64,000 bases of DNA from Methanogenium cariaci JCM 10550 (GTDB lineage Archaea; Halobacteriota; Methanomicrobia; Methanomicrobiales; Methanomicrobiaceae), in NCBI RefSeq assembly GCF_001315945.1, contig NZ_BBBG01000007.1:1-64000 (forward strand), given 5' to 3'. The notes beneath the pieces are model-generated. The model searched no databases. It saw nothing but the letters and a program-made list of their open reading frames with translations, and was not told the origin of the DNA. The translations under genes and the position numbers were made by a program. Below are positions 1-10,012 of the stretch, in pieces. Position 1 is the stretch's first letter, and the number at the start of each line of letters is the position of its first letter.

Positions 1-85
1 CATGTACCGCCCCTGATCGATCACCCATGCACTCAAAGATACCGGAAAAAAAGAGGGCGGAAATGTTTGTGATCGGTAGGTGCAT

Positions 86-836
86 TCAGCCAATGTAGCT
101 GAGTTCTTCTTCGGCCTTTGCGTTCTCGAGTTCTTTTATCTTCTCGACAATACCTTCCATCTCAACGGCACGCTCTTCAAGTTTCGTGTCGTCGATATCA
201 AGGCCGGTCAGGGCACTCAGGATGCCGAGAACTGCATGGGCACTCTTTGGATCAACAATGTAGCCGGAGGTCTCCCCCCATCAGGCAGATGCCTTCTATT
301 CCGCGCTCGGCACCCAGACTCAGGAGTAGTCCGGATGCGCCGATGATGCCGCCGCCCGGTTCGTCCGTTGAAAAAATCACTCCCGCTTCTTCAGCGGACT
401 CCCGTAGGGCAACGTCACTGACTGCACCGAATACCCTGATCTCTTCCTGCAACTGGCCCGTCCCATAGCCTCCGAGCGTATAGATACGTTTTACTCCCAG
501 TTCCTCGGCGATGTCAAGATACGCGTCTGCAAGCAGATAATGTCCTTCTGCAGATGCGCTCTGCACATCCCCCCCTATCAGAAATGCAATCGAGTAGTCA
601 TCGGTATTGATGAGGTAGACTTCATTGCGTGAAAGACGGGCGACGCCGCTTTCATCAATAAGCACCTGCGGAGGAAAGAAGATGGACGTGATCTCTGCAA
701 TCTTTTCTGCACCAAATTCTTCAATCATGTGCTCGGCAACAAGTTTTCCCACCTGGCCGACACCGGGAAGACCTTCGATAAGAATATCAGCGTGATACGT
801 CTCATCGGCGAGCATTTTTATACGAATATCATCCAT
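86..836 (-). CDS. PAC2 family (proteasome assembly chaperone-like) protein, frameshifted
   Basis: PAC2-fold protein, a family related to eukaryotic proteasome assembly chaperones; its archaeal role is not settled. The start at 836 is preferred over an in-frame ATG at 953 because GGAGAG lies just upstream and the longer reading only overlaps nop10. The N-terminal half shows LIEGLPGVGQVGKLVAEH. At the C6 tract 274-279 (G6 on the coding strand) the frame breaks; with five Gs it reads LMGETSGYIVDP, a conserved family segment, and continues to a TGA at 86-88 (about 250 aa). It is the last gene of a minus-strand cluster and its ATG overlaps the nop10 stop by 8 nt. A second PAC2 paralogue lies at 45900-46624. 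Confidence 0.85.
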
Positions 837-984
837 AACGAACTCTCCGTCGATATTTTCCAAATCGATCCTGTGAGGAATACCGAGCCGGATGTGCCGT
901 CCGGGTTTCCGTTCCGCATTGCGGACAGGAAAAATTGAGGGTATAGGTTCCATCAGACGGGCATCGTCTAATTTTTCCGACCAT
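829..984 (-). CDS. nop10: H/ACA RNP protein Nop10
   Basis: Small zinc-ribbon protein of the H/ACA ribonucleoprotein that, with Cbf5, L7Ae and Gar1, directs RNA-guided pseudouridylation. The 51-residue reading starts MVGKIRRCPSDGTYTLN, has CPQCG, and ends with the family's HPARYS..DRFGKYRR segment. It is too short to be noticed by length alone but intact, with no frame break. The ATG overlaps the aIF2-alpha stop (TAATG) and the TGA overlaps the PAC2 start. The order aIF2alpha-nop10-PAC2 is widespread in euryarchaea, which supports the call. Confidence 0.93.
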   Translation of the reverse strand: MVGKIRRCPSDGTYTLNFSCPQCGTETRTAHPARYSSQDRFGKYRRRVRYG

Positions 985-1774
985 TAATTCTTACCAGAGC
1001 GTGCTTTCCGGACAAACTCGCCGGTGCCGCCTGCACGTTCAACAACACCAACTGCTGCTTTGGCAACTTTGTTGATGGCCTTTTCAGCGGATTTGTAATC
1101 GTGTGCGGTTACTTTTACCCGGTACTTGGGAGCACCAACATACACCAGTTCAATCTCAACCCCCCCTTCAATCGTGGCTGAGCACTGCGCAATGCCCGGC
1201 GAATGACATTGACACCGTCCGGTTTTGTTGATGTCAGAATCAGATGGCCGGTGATGGTAACTTTGGATAATTTTACGTTTTCCTGGGCAACTTCGATCAG
1301 TGCGTCTCCAACCTTTTTGTCCAGGTCCAGACGGCCGAGAGTTGCTTTTTCATCCGTGATGACATCTTCAAATACCGGGAATAATGCCCCCCCATATTCA
1401 CGGTAAAAGACATTCTGTATTGATTCTTCATCAGTGCCGGATGTCTTTGAGACAAATGAGACCCATTTCAGCGCTTTCTGCTCATTCTTCCATTCATGGA
1501 TCTTCTCTTTGCGCTGATGATCGTTTACATCCTTCAGAGAGAGATCGATATGGCCCTTTGATCTTTCAACATGGAGAACTTTGCATACGACCTTCTGACC
1601 TTCACGGACATAATCCCTGATGTGCTTAATCCAGCCTCTGGCTATCTCAGCGATAGGGATCAGGCCTTCGCGTTCCTCATATTCGTCCAAGGTTACGAAT
1701 GCAACAAAATCCTTTACATTCGCAACCGTGCAGACGACAAGTTCACCTTCGTCGGGCCATTCTCTCTCTAGCAT
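984..1774 (-). CDS. eif2a: Translation initiation factor aIF2 subunit alpha, frameshifted
   Basis: Alpha subunit of the heterotrimeric initiation factor that delivers Met-tRNAi to the small ribosomal subunit. An N-terminal S1/OB domain (EWPDEGELVVCTV, DEYEEREGLIPIAEI) is followed by the helical and alpha-beta domains. The C-run at 1150-1156 breaks the frame; five bases instead of seven give PRLKGVEIELVYVGAPKYR and a C-terminus ending VRKARSGKN at the TAA 984-986 (about 262 aa). ATG 1774 is preferred to GTG 1786, which would overlap the S27e stop codon; family members usually begin MLERREWP or similar. It is co-transcribed with rps27e (upstream) and nop10 (downstream). Confidence 0.93.
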
Positions 1775-1778
1775 GGGA

Positions 1779-1970
1779 TTACTCACTTAACTCTTCGATG
1801 ATCTCAGCATGAACCTTCGCGTTTCCGCTGGATGGTTCTGCAAGTACACTTCCGCAGACAACACAGTCGACGACGGTGCTTGCCCGCTGGAAGATGATCT
1901 GTTCGTTTTCACAGTCCTGGCACTTTACTTTGTAGAAAGCGCTTCGGTTCTCTCTGTTGATTCGTACCAT
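1779..1970 (-). CDS. rps27e: Ribosomal protein S27e
   Basis: Zinc-ribbon protein of the 30S subunit. The 63-residue reading MVRINRENRSAFYKVKCQD continues with paired cysteines CQDCEN and CVVCGSVLAEPSSG, the S27e zinc site. ATG 1970 is chosen over GTG 1979 because homologues start close to it; a GAGTGA motif precedes it. It overlaps nothing but lies directly behind L44e, whose TGA is at 1976-1978. No frame break. Confidence 0.95.
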   Translation of the reverse strand: MVRINRENRSAFYKVKCQDCENEQIIFQRASTVVDCVVCGSVLAEPSSGNAKVHAEIIEELSE

Positions 1971-1975
1971 TCTAA

Positions 1976-2254
1976 TCACTCCGTGAGTTCAAATTTGCCC
2001 GCTTTTACGCCACGACGCAGGTGTGCTTTCCCGCATGCTGTGCACCGGTAGCGTACGTTGATTCTCTTCGTTGGTTTGTCGCCACCAGGTACCTTTGAGA
2101 ACTTACCCCGGTTTCCGACTTTCCCGCGGCGTGCTTTCTGCCGATCGATCCAGTGAAGATGCATATCTTTCCCGCGCTTCACCTTTTCGACCTCATGGAT
2201 CTCGTGTTTCCTGCAATAAGGACAGTAGGTATTAAATTTCGTTGGCATTTTCAT
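1976..2254 (-). CDS. rpl44e: Ribosomal protein L44e (eL42)
   Basis: 50S protein near the E site with two CxxC zinc pairs, CPYCRKHEIHEV and CTACGKAHLR, plus the basic GKxSKVPGGDKPTKR stretch typical of the family. ATG 2254 (MKMPTKFNTYCPYC) is the likely start; in-frame codons up to 2290 lie in the 5' leader. About 92 aa, intact. It sits between the GINS gene (stop 2293) and S27e in one operon. Confidence 0.94.
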   Translation of the reverse strand: MKMPTKFNTYCPYCRKHEIHEVEKVKRGKDMHLHWIDRQKARRGKVGNRGKFSKVPGGDKPTKRINVRYRCTACGKAHLRRGVKAGKFELTE

Positions 2255-2292
2255 GGAATAAGCCCCCTGTGTGTGGATATTGAAACCCAATA

Positions 2293-2993
2293 TTATTTGC
2301 TTACCTTAATATTTAAGGCTATGTTGCGTTCATAAAGTACCTGCGCATTCCCCCCCAGAGGAAGCGAGACCAGGTCATCTTTAATAAGACTATATATTCT
2401 TCCGTCAGTCCCCCCCATAAAAGGTTCGATATCATCAAGGATATGAACCAGGTCATATCCCCCCCGGCAGTCTCCGGTAATTCCGGTTCCTCCGGGAGTA
2501 TTTCTTCATCCGGTTGCAGTGTGGGGGGGCAGGGTGCGGGCACTTCTTCCTCTACCTCTATCTCTACCTCCTCTTCAGCAGGAGGCAGAACGGTCCGGAC
2601 AACAGGTGTCCTCTTCGGCGATGCGCCATCGATGAGGGCATGCCTGCACGCGGTAATGGCTGCCTGAATCTCGTCATACATCTCCCGCTCTTCGGGGATC
2701 ATCTTCCGGAGATCCAGAGGGTCCACGTAGTGCGTGTCCATCTGGCCTATTGCCATCTTCAGGATCTTTTTAAACCGTTCCCGGGAAATGTCGTTCAGGG
2801 TTACCTTCAGGCTGTCAATCTCACGCATGAGATCAGATCCGCGATCGGTAAGAAAATTGTCGACAGACTGGGCCTCGGAATACAGTTCCCGTAACCTGAG
2901 CTGTCCTTTTTCAAAAATATCCGCGGATATCGATGTGAGTTTTCCGCTTTCCCGCTCATCCAGAACAACTATCCGCAGGTCTTCAAGCTCCAT
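2293..2993 (-). CDS. GINS complex subunit, Gins51 type, frameshifted
   Basis: Archaeal GINS protein, a partner of MCM and the RecJ-like GAN nuclease in the replisome. The N-terminal alpha-helical domain runs from MELEDLRIVVLDERESG to about residue 110, followed by a Glu/Pro-rich linker and a C-terminal beta domain, the domain order of Gins51 (Sld5/Psf1 type). Three G/C tracts (near 2350, 2410 and 2459) disturb the C-terminus. Correcting the third restores YDLVHILDDIEPFMG, and the other two each add one glycine, giving an end at ...ALNIKVSK and a TAA at 2293-2295. It lies directly downstream of priS, a common archaeal pairing. Confidence 0.85.
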
Positions 2994-3041
2994 ATATAAT
3001 CAACTCACCCCCCCATTCGATGGATCAGGCACCGGAACCTG

Positions 3042-4192
3042 TTAGCTCTCCGATGCCCCCCCGGCAGCAAAGAAACACTGCCATCTCATCCGGCACCCGA
3101 TTTTTTCCTTTCTTAATCGTATATGTCTGACCCGACATAGGCATTGTCAGAGGGAACGGGCATTCCACGGAGACCATGTCTCCGCCAAAGTCAACGACGG
3201 CATCCACGAGGGGGGGATCAAAACGTTCCAGATCCGCCACTGAAGCGAGTTCGGTGACCCGGAACCCTGAACCGCCATGCAGGGAGCGCGGCGCACGGAT
3301 CAGTCGTTTGATATCGGTGGTCACCGGTTCGTCGGTAAGGGCGGCCTTTGAGAGAATCAGGTGTCTCAGCGGTTCATAATCCTCTCCAATGATGGCACGA
3401 AGCGCATTGTTCTTCATCAGCGGTGCCGCCGAGGAGAGGTCGTCTAACGATCCGGTCAGCGTGTCCATGCCCTCGACAAGCGACCGTGCTGATTCCTTCC
3501 CCCCCACCCCCCCTTTCAGGGATGCGAGATACTTTATCCCGTCCTTTTCCCCCATATCATGGATGCGCTGCAGTTCTTCGCGCAGGGAATCCCGATAGCG
3601 TGCGGGCCAGCCGCCGCCTGCTCCCGCATGGGCACTGAGCATCACCCCCCCGGGTCGATGCCAATGCCGCAGACATAATCCACCAGCTCGCGCCGCTCCG
3701 GACTGCCCCCCCATTCCCGTATCTCAAGATCCCGGACATGAATGTGATATCCGCGCCCGCCGGAAAAGACCAGCGACATACTCTTTGTTGAAAATCCGAG
3801 TTCATCGGTGAGCATATCCACCAGTTTCAGGGTCTCGTCCTTTACCCGGGCAAGCATCGTATCGTAGGATACCTTCTGGACGATATGATCGGCATCCAGA
3901 TCAAATATCAGTCCGCACCGGACCAGATCTTATCGTTCATCGTCGGCGCTGACGGGAGTTCGTAGTATGCCGTGGAAAAATACATGTGGCGGGGCACGGT
4001 CACCCGCACATAGGACGCCAGTTCTTCCCGCGACTGAAACGCCATATGCCGCCGCATCGGCACTCTTGACTCATCAAAGGAGATAAATCCCCATTCACGC
4101 TGAAGGAGCGATGGCGGCACAAATACCGGGGGGGCATGTGCATAATAGGCCGCAAACTTCTGTCTGATATATTCACGCGTGGCAGGATTCAT
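3042..4192 (-). CDS. priS: DNA primase small catalytic subunit PriS, frameshifted
   Basis: Archaeo-eukaryotic primase that makes RNA primers with PriL. Seen in order: [19 protein letters not shown]; catalytic [17 protein letters not shown], the second active-site motif; and a C-terminal [11 protein letters not shown] element. Three problems occur: loss of one C near 3911 turns GAC-CTG into a TGA just before the catalytic aspartates; the tract near 3645 breaks the frame after GIGIDPG; and the tract near 3058 changes the C-terminus (true end FLCCRGASES). Corrected length is about 383 aa. The ATG overlaps the elp3 TGA by four bases. Confidence 0.92.
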
Positions 4193-5798
4193 CCAAGTCT
4201 CTTGATCATATATGGGCCTGATCGTTCATATCCGTGTCTGGCATAATATGGCCGGACTCCGATGCCGCTCATCACGCAACCGAGCGGTAGCCGTCTGATG
4301 CCGCCTGTTCTTCCGCCGCGTTCAGAAGGTCTGTGCCGTACTGCCGATGCTGCCACTCCCCCCCGGATGCGGTGGCATTCTTTTCCAAAGGAACCAGGGA
4401 GCCGTAGACATGCAGTTCCCGGATGATCGCACTTTCTGTCAGTTCGGTCCGCCAGGGATTGCCGGGGGGGTAACGCAGACGCACAAACCCGATCAGGGAG
4501 TCGGATGCCGTTACCGACAGGAAATGTTCGCTACCGCCACAGCATGCATATGTCTGTGTGTCGAGCACCGCCTCCTCTGCGGGTGCCGGAGCGCGGCCTG
4601 CTTCCCTGCAGCGGATACAGCGGCAGCTTCCCCCGGTCTCTAGCAATCTCTTCTGGGCGAGCTGCCGGAAATTGCTGTGATGCGATCCGGCGACGATCAG
4701 CCGTGCCGGAATGTCGCGCTGGACCCGCTGGAGACGGGTGTATTCCGGTATGCACGACTTTCCGAATGCGATCAGGTCAATCAGGTCTTCCTCCGGATAG
4801 GTCGTGTAGGCCCCCCCTGCCTCCCACAGGGATTCAATCTCCGAACCCGGAGTGACCAGGGTCGGATAAATCTTCAGGAAATCCGGCCGGTATGAGGGAT
4901 TCCGGAAAAGCTCTTCAAACATCCAGCGGTCATCGGCCATCGTTGCGGAAGGCAGATTCGGCATGATGTGAAAGCCGACCTTTATCCCGGCATCCCGCAA
5001 CAGGGTGTTTGCCGCAATCGTCTCTGCAACCCCCCCGTGCCCGCGACGGTTGTATGCGAGAATGTCATCTCTCAGCTGCTGCACGCCGAGTTCGACCTTC
5101 GTCACCCCCCCTAAGGAGAGCATACGGTCGATGTGTTCCTGTTTACACCAGTCCGGACGCGTCTCGAATGTTGCGGCAATACAGCGTGCCCGGGCGGTCT
5201 CGTTCCTGCGACACAGCTCCTCATACGGGGGGGCGCCGTCATCCGGAAGGATATCGCCTCCATACTCGTTCATCGCACGGATGCACGAACCCATAAATGA
5301 TTCCTGATAGACCGGGTCACGGGCGGTCATCGTGCCGCCCATGACGATCAGTTCGACCTTGTCGATATGGTGGCCGAGGAGTTCGAACTGAAGCAGTCGC
5401 TGACGGACCTGCACGTAGGGATCAAATGCATACTGGCGGCCCCCCCGAAGTGCCGCCGGTTCCTCCCCCCCGGTATAACTCTGGGGTGACCCGAACGGAT
5501 GGTCCGGCCCGCCCGGACAGGGCAGACATTTGCCATGGGGGGCATGGGTGGGGGGTGACGTCATCACCGCAACCGGTGCCACGCCGGAGAGTGTCCGGGT
5601 CGGTTTTACCTGGAGGATGATGCGCATTGCCTCAAATTCGTCGTCGGTTGCCGCGGCAAGTATGACGGAATTTTTGGGAATGGCAGAGAGCCCGTACTTC
5701 TTGGCCGTCTGAATCTTTATCTTCTGCACATCTGACGAGGTAACCCCGGGAAAAGAGAGCCGGGAAATAATTTCCCGGAAAATATCATTGTCCTGCAT
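4189..5798 (-). CDS. elp3: Elp3-like tRNA U34 carboxymethyltransferase (radical SAM + acetyltransferase)
   Basis: Radical SAM enzyme with a C-terminal GNAT domain that builds the cm5U34 tRNA modification from acetyl-CoA. About 536 aa. The read frame shows [15 protein letters not shown] but lacks the first cysteine of the cluster motif; reading the two neighbouring C6 tracts (about 5534-5551) as C4 and C5 gives [13 protein letters not shown], restoring CX4CX2C. Extra Gly residues from other tracts appear in the read frame. Loss of one G near 4274 makes an early TGA; the restored C-terminus ends [19 protein letters not shown] at 4189-4191, overlapping the priS ATG. Five bases separate it from UPF0058. 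Confidence 0.9.
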
Positions 5799-5803
5799 AC
5801 TGC

Positions 5804-6076
5804 CTAATTACCGGCAATAATCTCATCAGGGGGGGATGAATACTCCTGATACTCAAGTGAAGCGAGACCCTTGGACTTCAGGTATGAAACCAGTTCGTCA
5901 CCCAGCGTCAGAATTGCTTCCTTATGACAGGATTTATTTTTATGAATATGCACCGGGGGGGAGATGGAAAAAGCATCATACCCGGGTGTGCAAACCTCAT
6001 CGCCGTACGTTGATTCGTAGTATTTTTTCACATGGACAAAGAGCATGTGAAGATGTAGAAGTTCCTCTTTTTGCAC
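5804..6076 (-). CDS. UPF0058 family protein
   Basis: Archaea-specific protein of about 90 aa, function unknown. It begins MQKEELLHLHMLFVHVKKY and has the family's SPVHIHK-like segment, here read as SISPPVHIHKNKS with one extra proline from a C7 tract. First gene of the minus-strand translation/replication cluster and 5 bp from elp3. Family call is from resemblance; no role is implied. Confidence 0.8.
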   Translation of the reverse strand: MQKEELLHLHMLFVHVKKYYESTYGDEVCTPGYDAFSISPPVHIHKNKSCHKEAILTLGDELVSYLKSKGLASLEYQEYSSPPDEIIAGN

Positions 6077-6129
6077 CAGATCACCAATCCTTAGAATTAC
6101 TACTAATCAGGAATGCATATAGTTTATTG

Positions 6130-7006
6130 GTGATCTTTATATCGCAGTTTTCACATCCAATCGGAGCACTCGCGGGACTGGCCCTCGGAGATGCATTCGG
6201 CGCCCCCCCGTTTGAGGGGGCCCCCCCCACCGGAACACAATGTCCTCGAACCCGGCAATTTCGGAGTAAATCCGGGGAATTATGGTCAGTTTACGGATGA
6301 CACGAAGCAGACACTTGCAATATCCAAATCGCTGCTGAAATGCGGGCGTTTTGACTCGATGGATGCAATACATGCTTTGATAGAGGAATATGATCGGGAC
6401 CCGCGGTTCTATGGACCGACATCGGGGGAGGTGTTTACCCGGATCAAAACCGGATGCGCTCCACTGGAAGCGGCACGAACACTCTTTGAGGAGAAGGGTC
6501 TGGGCCGGACAAACGGCAGTGTGATGCGTGGCGTCCCCCCCATCGGGATCTGCTACCCGCCGGAGTCTGTCCGGGCCTGCAGCCTTGCGGCATCCCGCAT
6601 CACCCATTTCCACCCGGTCGCCTGCGAGGCGTCGGCCGTGTTCAACACCGTCATCTCCTGTCTTTTGCGGGGTGAGAGCCTCGCCCGTGCACGGGACCGG
6701 GCCATTGCATCCTGTGAAATTGCCGAAGTCCGTGCACGTATCGCTGCCCCGGAAGACTACCCGCTGCGCCCGTCCATGGATGCGCTCGACACCCTGCACG
6801 CTTCCCTTTCCCTTGCCCTCATGAGTGATTCGTTTCAGGATGCGGTTACCGGAGCCGTCATGCTGGGAGGAGATACCGATACCATTGCCGCCCTCTCCGG
6901 TGCACTGAAGGGTGCGGAATATGGTATTGAAGCCCTGCCTGACGCATGGCTCAGGAATATTGAAGGAATCGATGCGGTCATCTCCTGCGCCGAAGCCTGT
7001 GGATGA
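6130..7006 (+). CDS. ADP-ribosylglycohydrolase family protein, frameshifted
   Basis: DraG/ARH-fold hydrolase that removes ADP-ribose from proteins or related substrates using a binuclear Mg site. N-terminal metal motif GALAGLALGDAFGAP, internal FTDDTKQTLA, and C-terminal MLGGDTDTIAAL supply the acidic ligands. The frame breaks at adjacent G/C tracts (6202-6228), between GDAFGAPFEGAP and the rest. The start is uncertain: GTG at 6130 is the nearest candidate and has no clear ribosome binding site. The gene is divergent from the UPF0058 cluster and convergent with UPF0179, 15 bp apart. About 290 aa. Confidence 0.83.
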
Positions 7007-7020
7007 TAAGAAAAGATTGA

Positions 7021-7484
7021 TCAAAAGGGGCTCAAAAGAACCCGTTTCATCCTCTTCCCCCCCAGTTTGCAGGAGAGAATCGTTCCGTTATCGATCTCGG
7101 CGATGCGGTATCCCTCGCCGGGTACAATTCCTTCCGGATTGCAGAGTTCAAAGTTGACACAGTCACGGTGCGTGCATCCCCCCCCTTGTGGACAACGGTT
7201 GAATTGAGAATGGTGCGCTCTGCAGGGACCGCAGCAGGGACGGCGGCTTCCACCACTTCCACGGTGTAGGCACCATCCATATGGACCGGGCAGGAATGAA
7301 GGGTATTGGTCCGTACCCCCCCGACGATGCGGTATCTCTGGTGGGGTGACAGGTTATGGCAGACCTTTTTGAGCCTGCAGCCTTCACATGCATGGACCTC
7401 TCCCTTGTACACGAATTCAATGCCCTCCTGTGCGAGTGCTTTTCCTATCAGCGTAATCTTTGTGTGTTCGTCTTTATCGGTCAT
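7021..7484 (-). CDS. UPF0179 family protein, frameshifted
   Basis: Archaeal conserved protein of about 154 aa, function unknown, with four clustered cysteines suggesting a metal site: CEGCRLKKVCH near residue 35 and, after correction, CTHRDCVNFELCNPEG. Runs at 7178-7185 and 7057-7063 break the frame; the corrected C-terminus is KLGKRMKRVLLSPF with TGA at 7021-7023. Start MTDKDEHTKITLIG at 7484. It follows egsA on the same strand with stop and start almost touching, so co-transcription is likely. Confidence 0.82.
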
Positions 7485-7485
7485 T

Positions 7486-8577
7486 TCATTCCTCATATAA
7501 CATCGCGATCAGCTGCTCCGCCACCTCTTCGGTGATGCCCATGTCCAGAATGGTAAACCGTTCCGGACGGATACTTTTGGCAAGAATCAGGGCCCGTGCC
7601 GCCATATGGTCGTCAATACCTATCTCCTTTGGCGTTGTCGGCGCCCCCCCGATCGCTCTCAGGGAGTTTCGGATACCTCTCCAGTCACCGCCGTGCAGGT
7701 ACATTGTGATGATGGAACCGATGCCGCACTGTTCTCCATGCAGCCCTTTTCCCGGCGCGATCTGGTCAAGGGCATGACTGAACTTGTGTTCTCCGCCTGA
7801 CGCCGGGCGTGACGAACCCGCGATACTCATCGCCACGCCGGAGGAGAGCAGTGCCTTGATGACGGTCCATGCGCTCTCTTCGGCATGGGGTTTGATCAGG
7901 TCGGCATTCTTACTGATGATCTCTGCAGTCATGCGCGAAAGGGCCATGGCATACTCGGAGAGGGGTTCGCCCCCCCGGAGTCGGTGAGAGAGTTCCCAGT
8001 CAAGGATGGCCGTGTAATTGGAGATCACATCCGCACACCCGGCTGCAAGCAGACGGTGGGGTGCTGCGGCGATGATACCGGTATCGGCGATGAGGGCGAT
8101 GGGAGGGCTTGCCGCAAGCGATACGCTCCCCCTTTCACCGGCACCGACGCACGTGATGACGCAATACCATCATGAGACGCTGCGGTGGGGGGGATGCTGA
8201 TAAACGGACGGGAGCAGTTGTAGGAGACAATCTTTGCCGTATCAATGACCCTGCCGCCGCCGACACCAACGAAGACATCCGCACCGCATCCCGCCTCTTC
8301 CGCCTCGGTGATCACGTCCGGGGGGGTGATGGCATCGACAATGAACAGTTCCGCATCGGCCACCTCATTGATCAGGGAAAGCACCCGGTTGCCTGCGACG
8401 TTCATGGTCCCCCCTTCCACTGAATACGACGACAGAACCCGAGACATGGAGGTCTTCGCAGACCTTCGGCAGCTGTGTGAGCACGTCATGGCCGATGATC
8501 ACATCACGCGGCAGCTGCATCCATTTAGATTTATCCAAAACAGGTGTTTTGAGTAATTTTATACCGTCAGGACTCAT
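7486..8577 (-). CDS. egsA: sn-glycerol-1-phosphate dehydrogenase, frameshifted
   Basis: NAD(P)H-dependent reduction of dihydroxyacetone phosphate to sn-glycerol-1-phosphate, the stereo-defining step of archaeal membrane lipids. The cofactor motif [12 protein letters not shown] is followed by zinc ligands in [19 protein letters not shown] and HGEQCGIG. Frame breaks at 8409-8414 (five instead of six restores SGRGTMNVAG) and at 8128-8132 (a multiple of three gives [19 protein letters not shown]). Tracts at 8187-8193 and near 7973 only add Pro or Gly. Start [17 protein letters not shown] at 8577; about 360 aa. Divergent from the DUF63 gene, with 13 bp between the start codons. Confidence 0.93.
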
Positions 8578-8590
8578 GTACTATCATTAA

Positions 8591-9439
8591 ATGATGTGGG
8601 ATTTTATATACAAATATTACGTTGGTCCGACACTAAACGGAGAACCCTATACCATTGTCGATACTCTGACCTATGCCATCATCCTCATTCTTGCCGTATA
8701 CCTCGTATACCGGTGGCTGAAAAAGACGGGGGGGATTGACATCGACCAGCAATTTATTCTTTCGACCATTCCCTTCGTCGTTCTCGGAGGACTGCTGCGT
8801 GTTGTCGAGGATACGGGAATCATCCCGCGACCGTGGAATGTCATTCTGGTAACACCGATCATCTTCTTTGTGGTCTTTTTTATCACCATCACACTGCTTG
8901 TGATCTCAAGAACACTGGAAAAGAAGGGCCTGATTGCGTCCTATACCAAAGGCTACGCTGCCGGTGGTGTCTGCGCCTGTATCATTGCCGCCGCCGTTCT
9001 GGCATATTTCGGCATCACTGAGACACAGATTTCCCTCACGGTGCTCGTAACAATACTGACGATGGCGGCCGTCTCATCGACTGCGGTCTGGGCTCTGCTC
9101 CGCTACGGATTAAAATGGACGTTTACCGAGAATATTCTCTACAAGCTGCTGATCTTCGGCCACATGCTGGATGCCAGCGCGACCAGTTTCGGTATCGAAC
9201 TCCATGAACTGACCTACGTGGAGGTGCATGTTGTCGGCTCTCATCTCATCGAAGCCACCGGCACCGCATTTTCCATGTTCGCCCTGAAGCTGGCGGTGAT
9301 CATCCCTGCCATATACGTGCTTGAGATGTACCGGAAGGAAGGGAACAGCCAGTTGTGGCACCTGATTCTTCTGGCGATGATCGTTGTCGGCATGGCGCCC
9401 GGTATCCGGGATATGGTACGGATGATCCTCTATGTTTGA
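8591..9439 (+). CDS. DUF63 family integral membrane protein
   Basis: 282-residue membrane protein with about seven hydrophobic segments and no obvious catalytic motif beyond LLIFGHMLDASATSFGIEL and HVVGSHLIEATGTA, both conserved in archaeal DUF63. Function unknown. One G-tract adds a glycine (KKTGGID). The last 8 bases overlap the SpoIIM-like gene, so the two are probably translated together as a membrane pair. Confidence 0.85.
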   Translation: MMWDFIYKYYVGPTLNGEPYTIVDTLTYAIILILAVYLVYRWLKKTGGIDIDQQFILSTIPFVVLGGLLRVVEDTGIIPRPWNVILVTPIIFFVVFFITITLLVISRTLEKKGLIASYTKGYAAGGVCACIIAAAVLAYFGITETQISLTVLVTILTMAAVSSTAVWALLRYGLKWTFTENILYKLLIFGHMLDASATSFGIELHELTYVEVHVVGSHLIEATGTAFSMFALKLAVIIPAIYVLEMYRKEGNSQLWHLILLAMIVVGMAPGIRDMVRMILYV

Positions 9440-10001
9440 TGGCAGTTACCGCACAGCCGCGATTGTCACGGTGGGCATCCTCCTGCTCACCGGGATTATC
9501 GGGGGGGCATTTGCCGTGCATGCGGACCCTTCGGTGGGAGAATCACTGGTCGCCATGATGAACGAGGAGGTATTCAACAATATTGAATCAGAGAATCCTG
9601 CGATTGTTGCGTTCAACATCTTTGCAAACAATACTCAAACCTCTCTTATCCTGTTCATCGGTGGAGCGTCCTTTGGGCTGTTAACTGCACTGATTCTCTC
9701 GTTCAACGGGTTTATCATCGGTATCGTGGTCGAATTCGTCCGGCAGGAGCAGGGACTGTATGTCATTCTTGCGGGAATATTGCCGCATGGCATATTTGAG
9801 ATTCCTGCGCTGGTACTCGCGGGCATGTTCGGTATCCTGCTCGGAGAAGAGCTCTGGAAAGAATTGCATGGCAACGGGGATGCCATCTCTGCGGCACACC
9901 GGATGGGAAAACAATTCCTCGTCTATGTTCTGCCTCTTCTGGGAATCGCAGCGATTATAGAGGGGTTTATTACTCCCGAAATCATACAGTTATTTATCTA
10001 G
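9432..10001 (+). CDS. SpoIIM-like (stage II sporulation protein M family) membrane protein
   Basis: 189 aa with an N-terminal membrane segment, then NIFANNTQTSLILFIGG and a region GFIIGIVVEF..ILPHGIFEIPA, the signature of the SpoIIM/DUF95 family found widely outside spore formers. Probably four or five membrane spans. Role in archaea unknown. It overlaps DUF63 at its start and lies 11 bp ahead of proS, suggesting one transcript. Confidence 0.82.
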   Translation: MFDGSYRTAAIVTVGILLLTGIIGGAFAVHADPSVGESLVAMMNEEVFNNIESENPAIVAFNIFANNTQTSLILFIGGASFGLLTALILSFNGFIIGIVVEFVRQEQGLYVILAGILPHGIFEIPALVLAGMFGILLGEELWKELHGNGDAISAAHRMGKQFLVYVLPLLGIAAIIEGFITPEIIQLFI

Positions 10002-10012
10002 GTGAATGAGTA

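Noticed and set aside
5836-6300. A 154-codon plus-strand frame over UPF0058
   Set aside because: Its first part is antisense to UPF0058; only its last part is the N-terminus of the ADP-ribosylglycohydrolase, reached from a later start.
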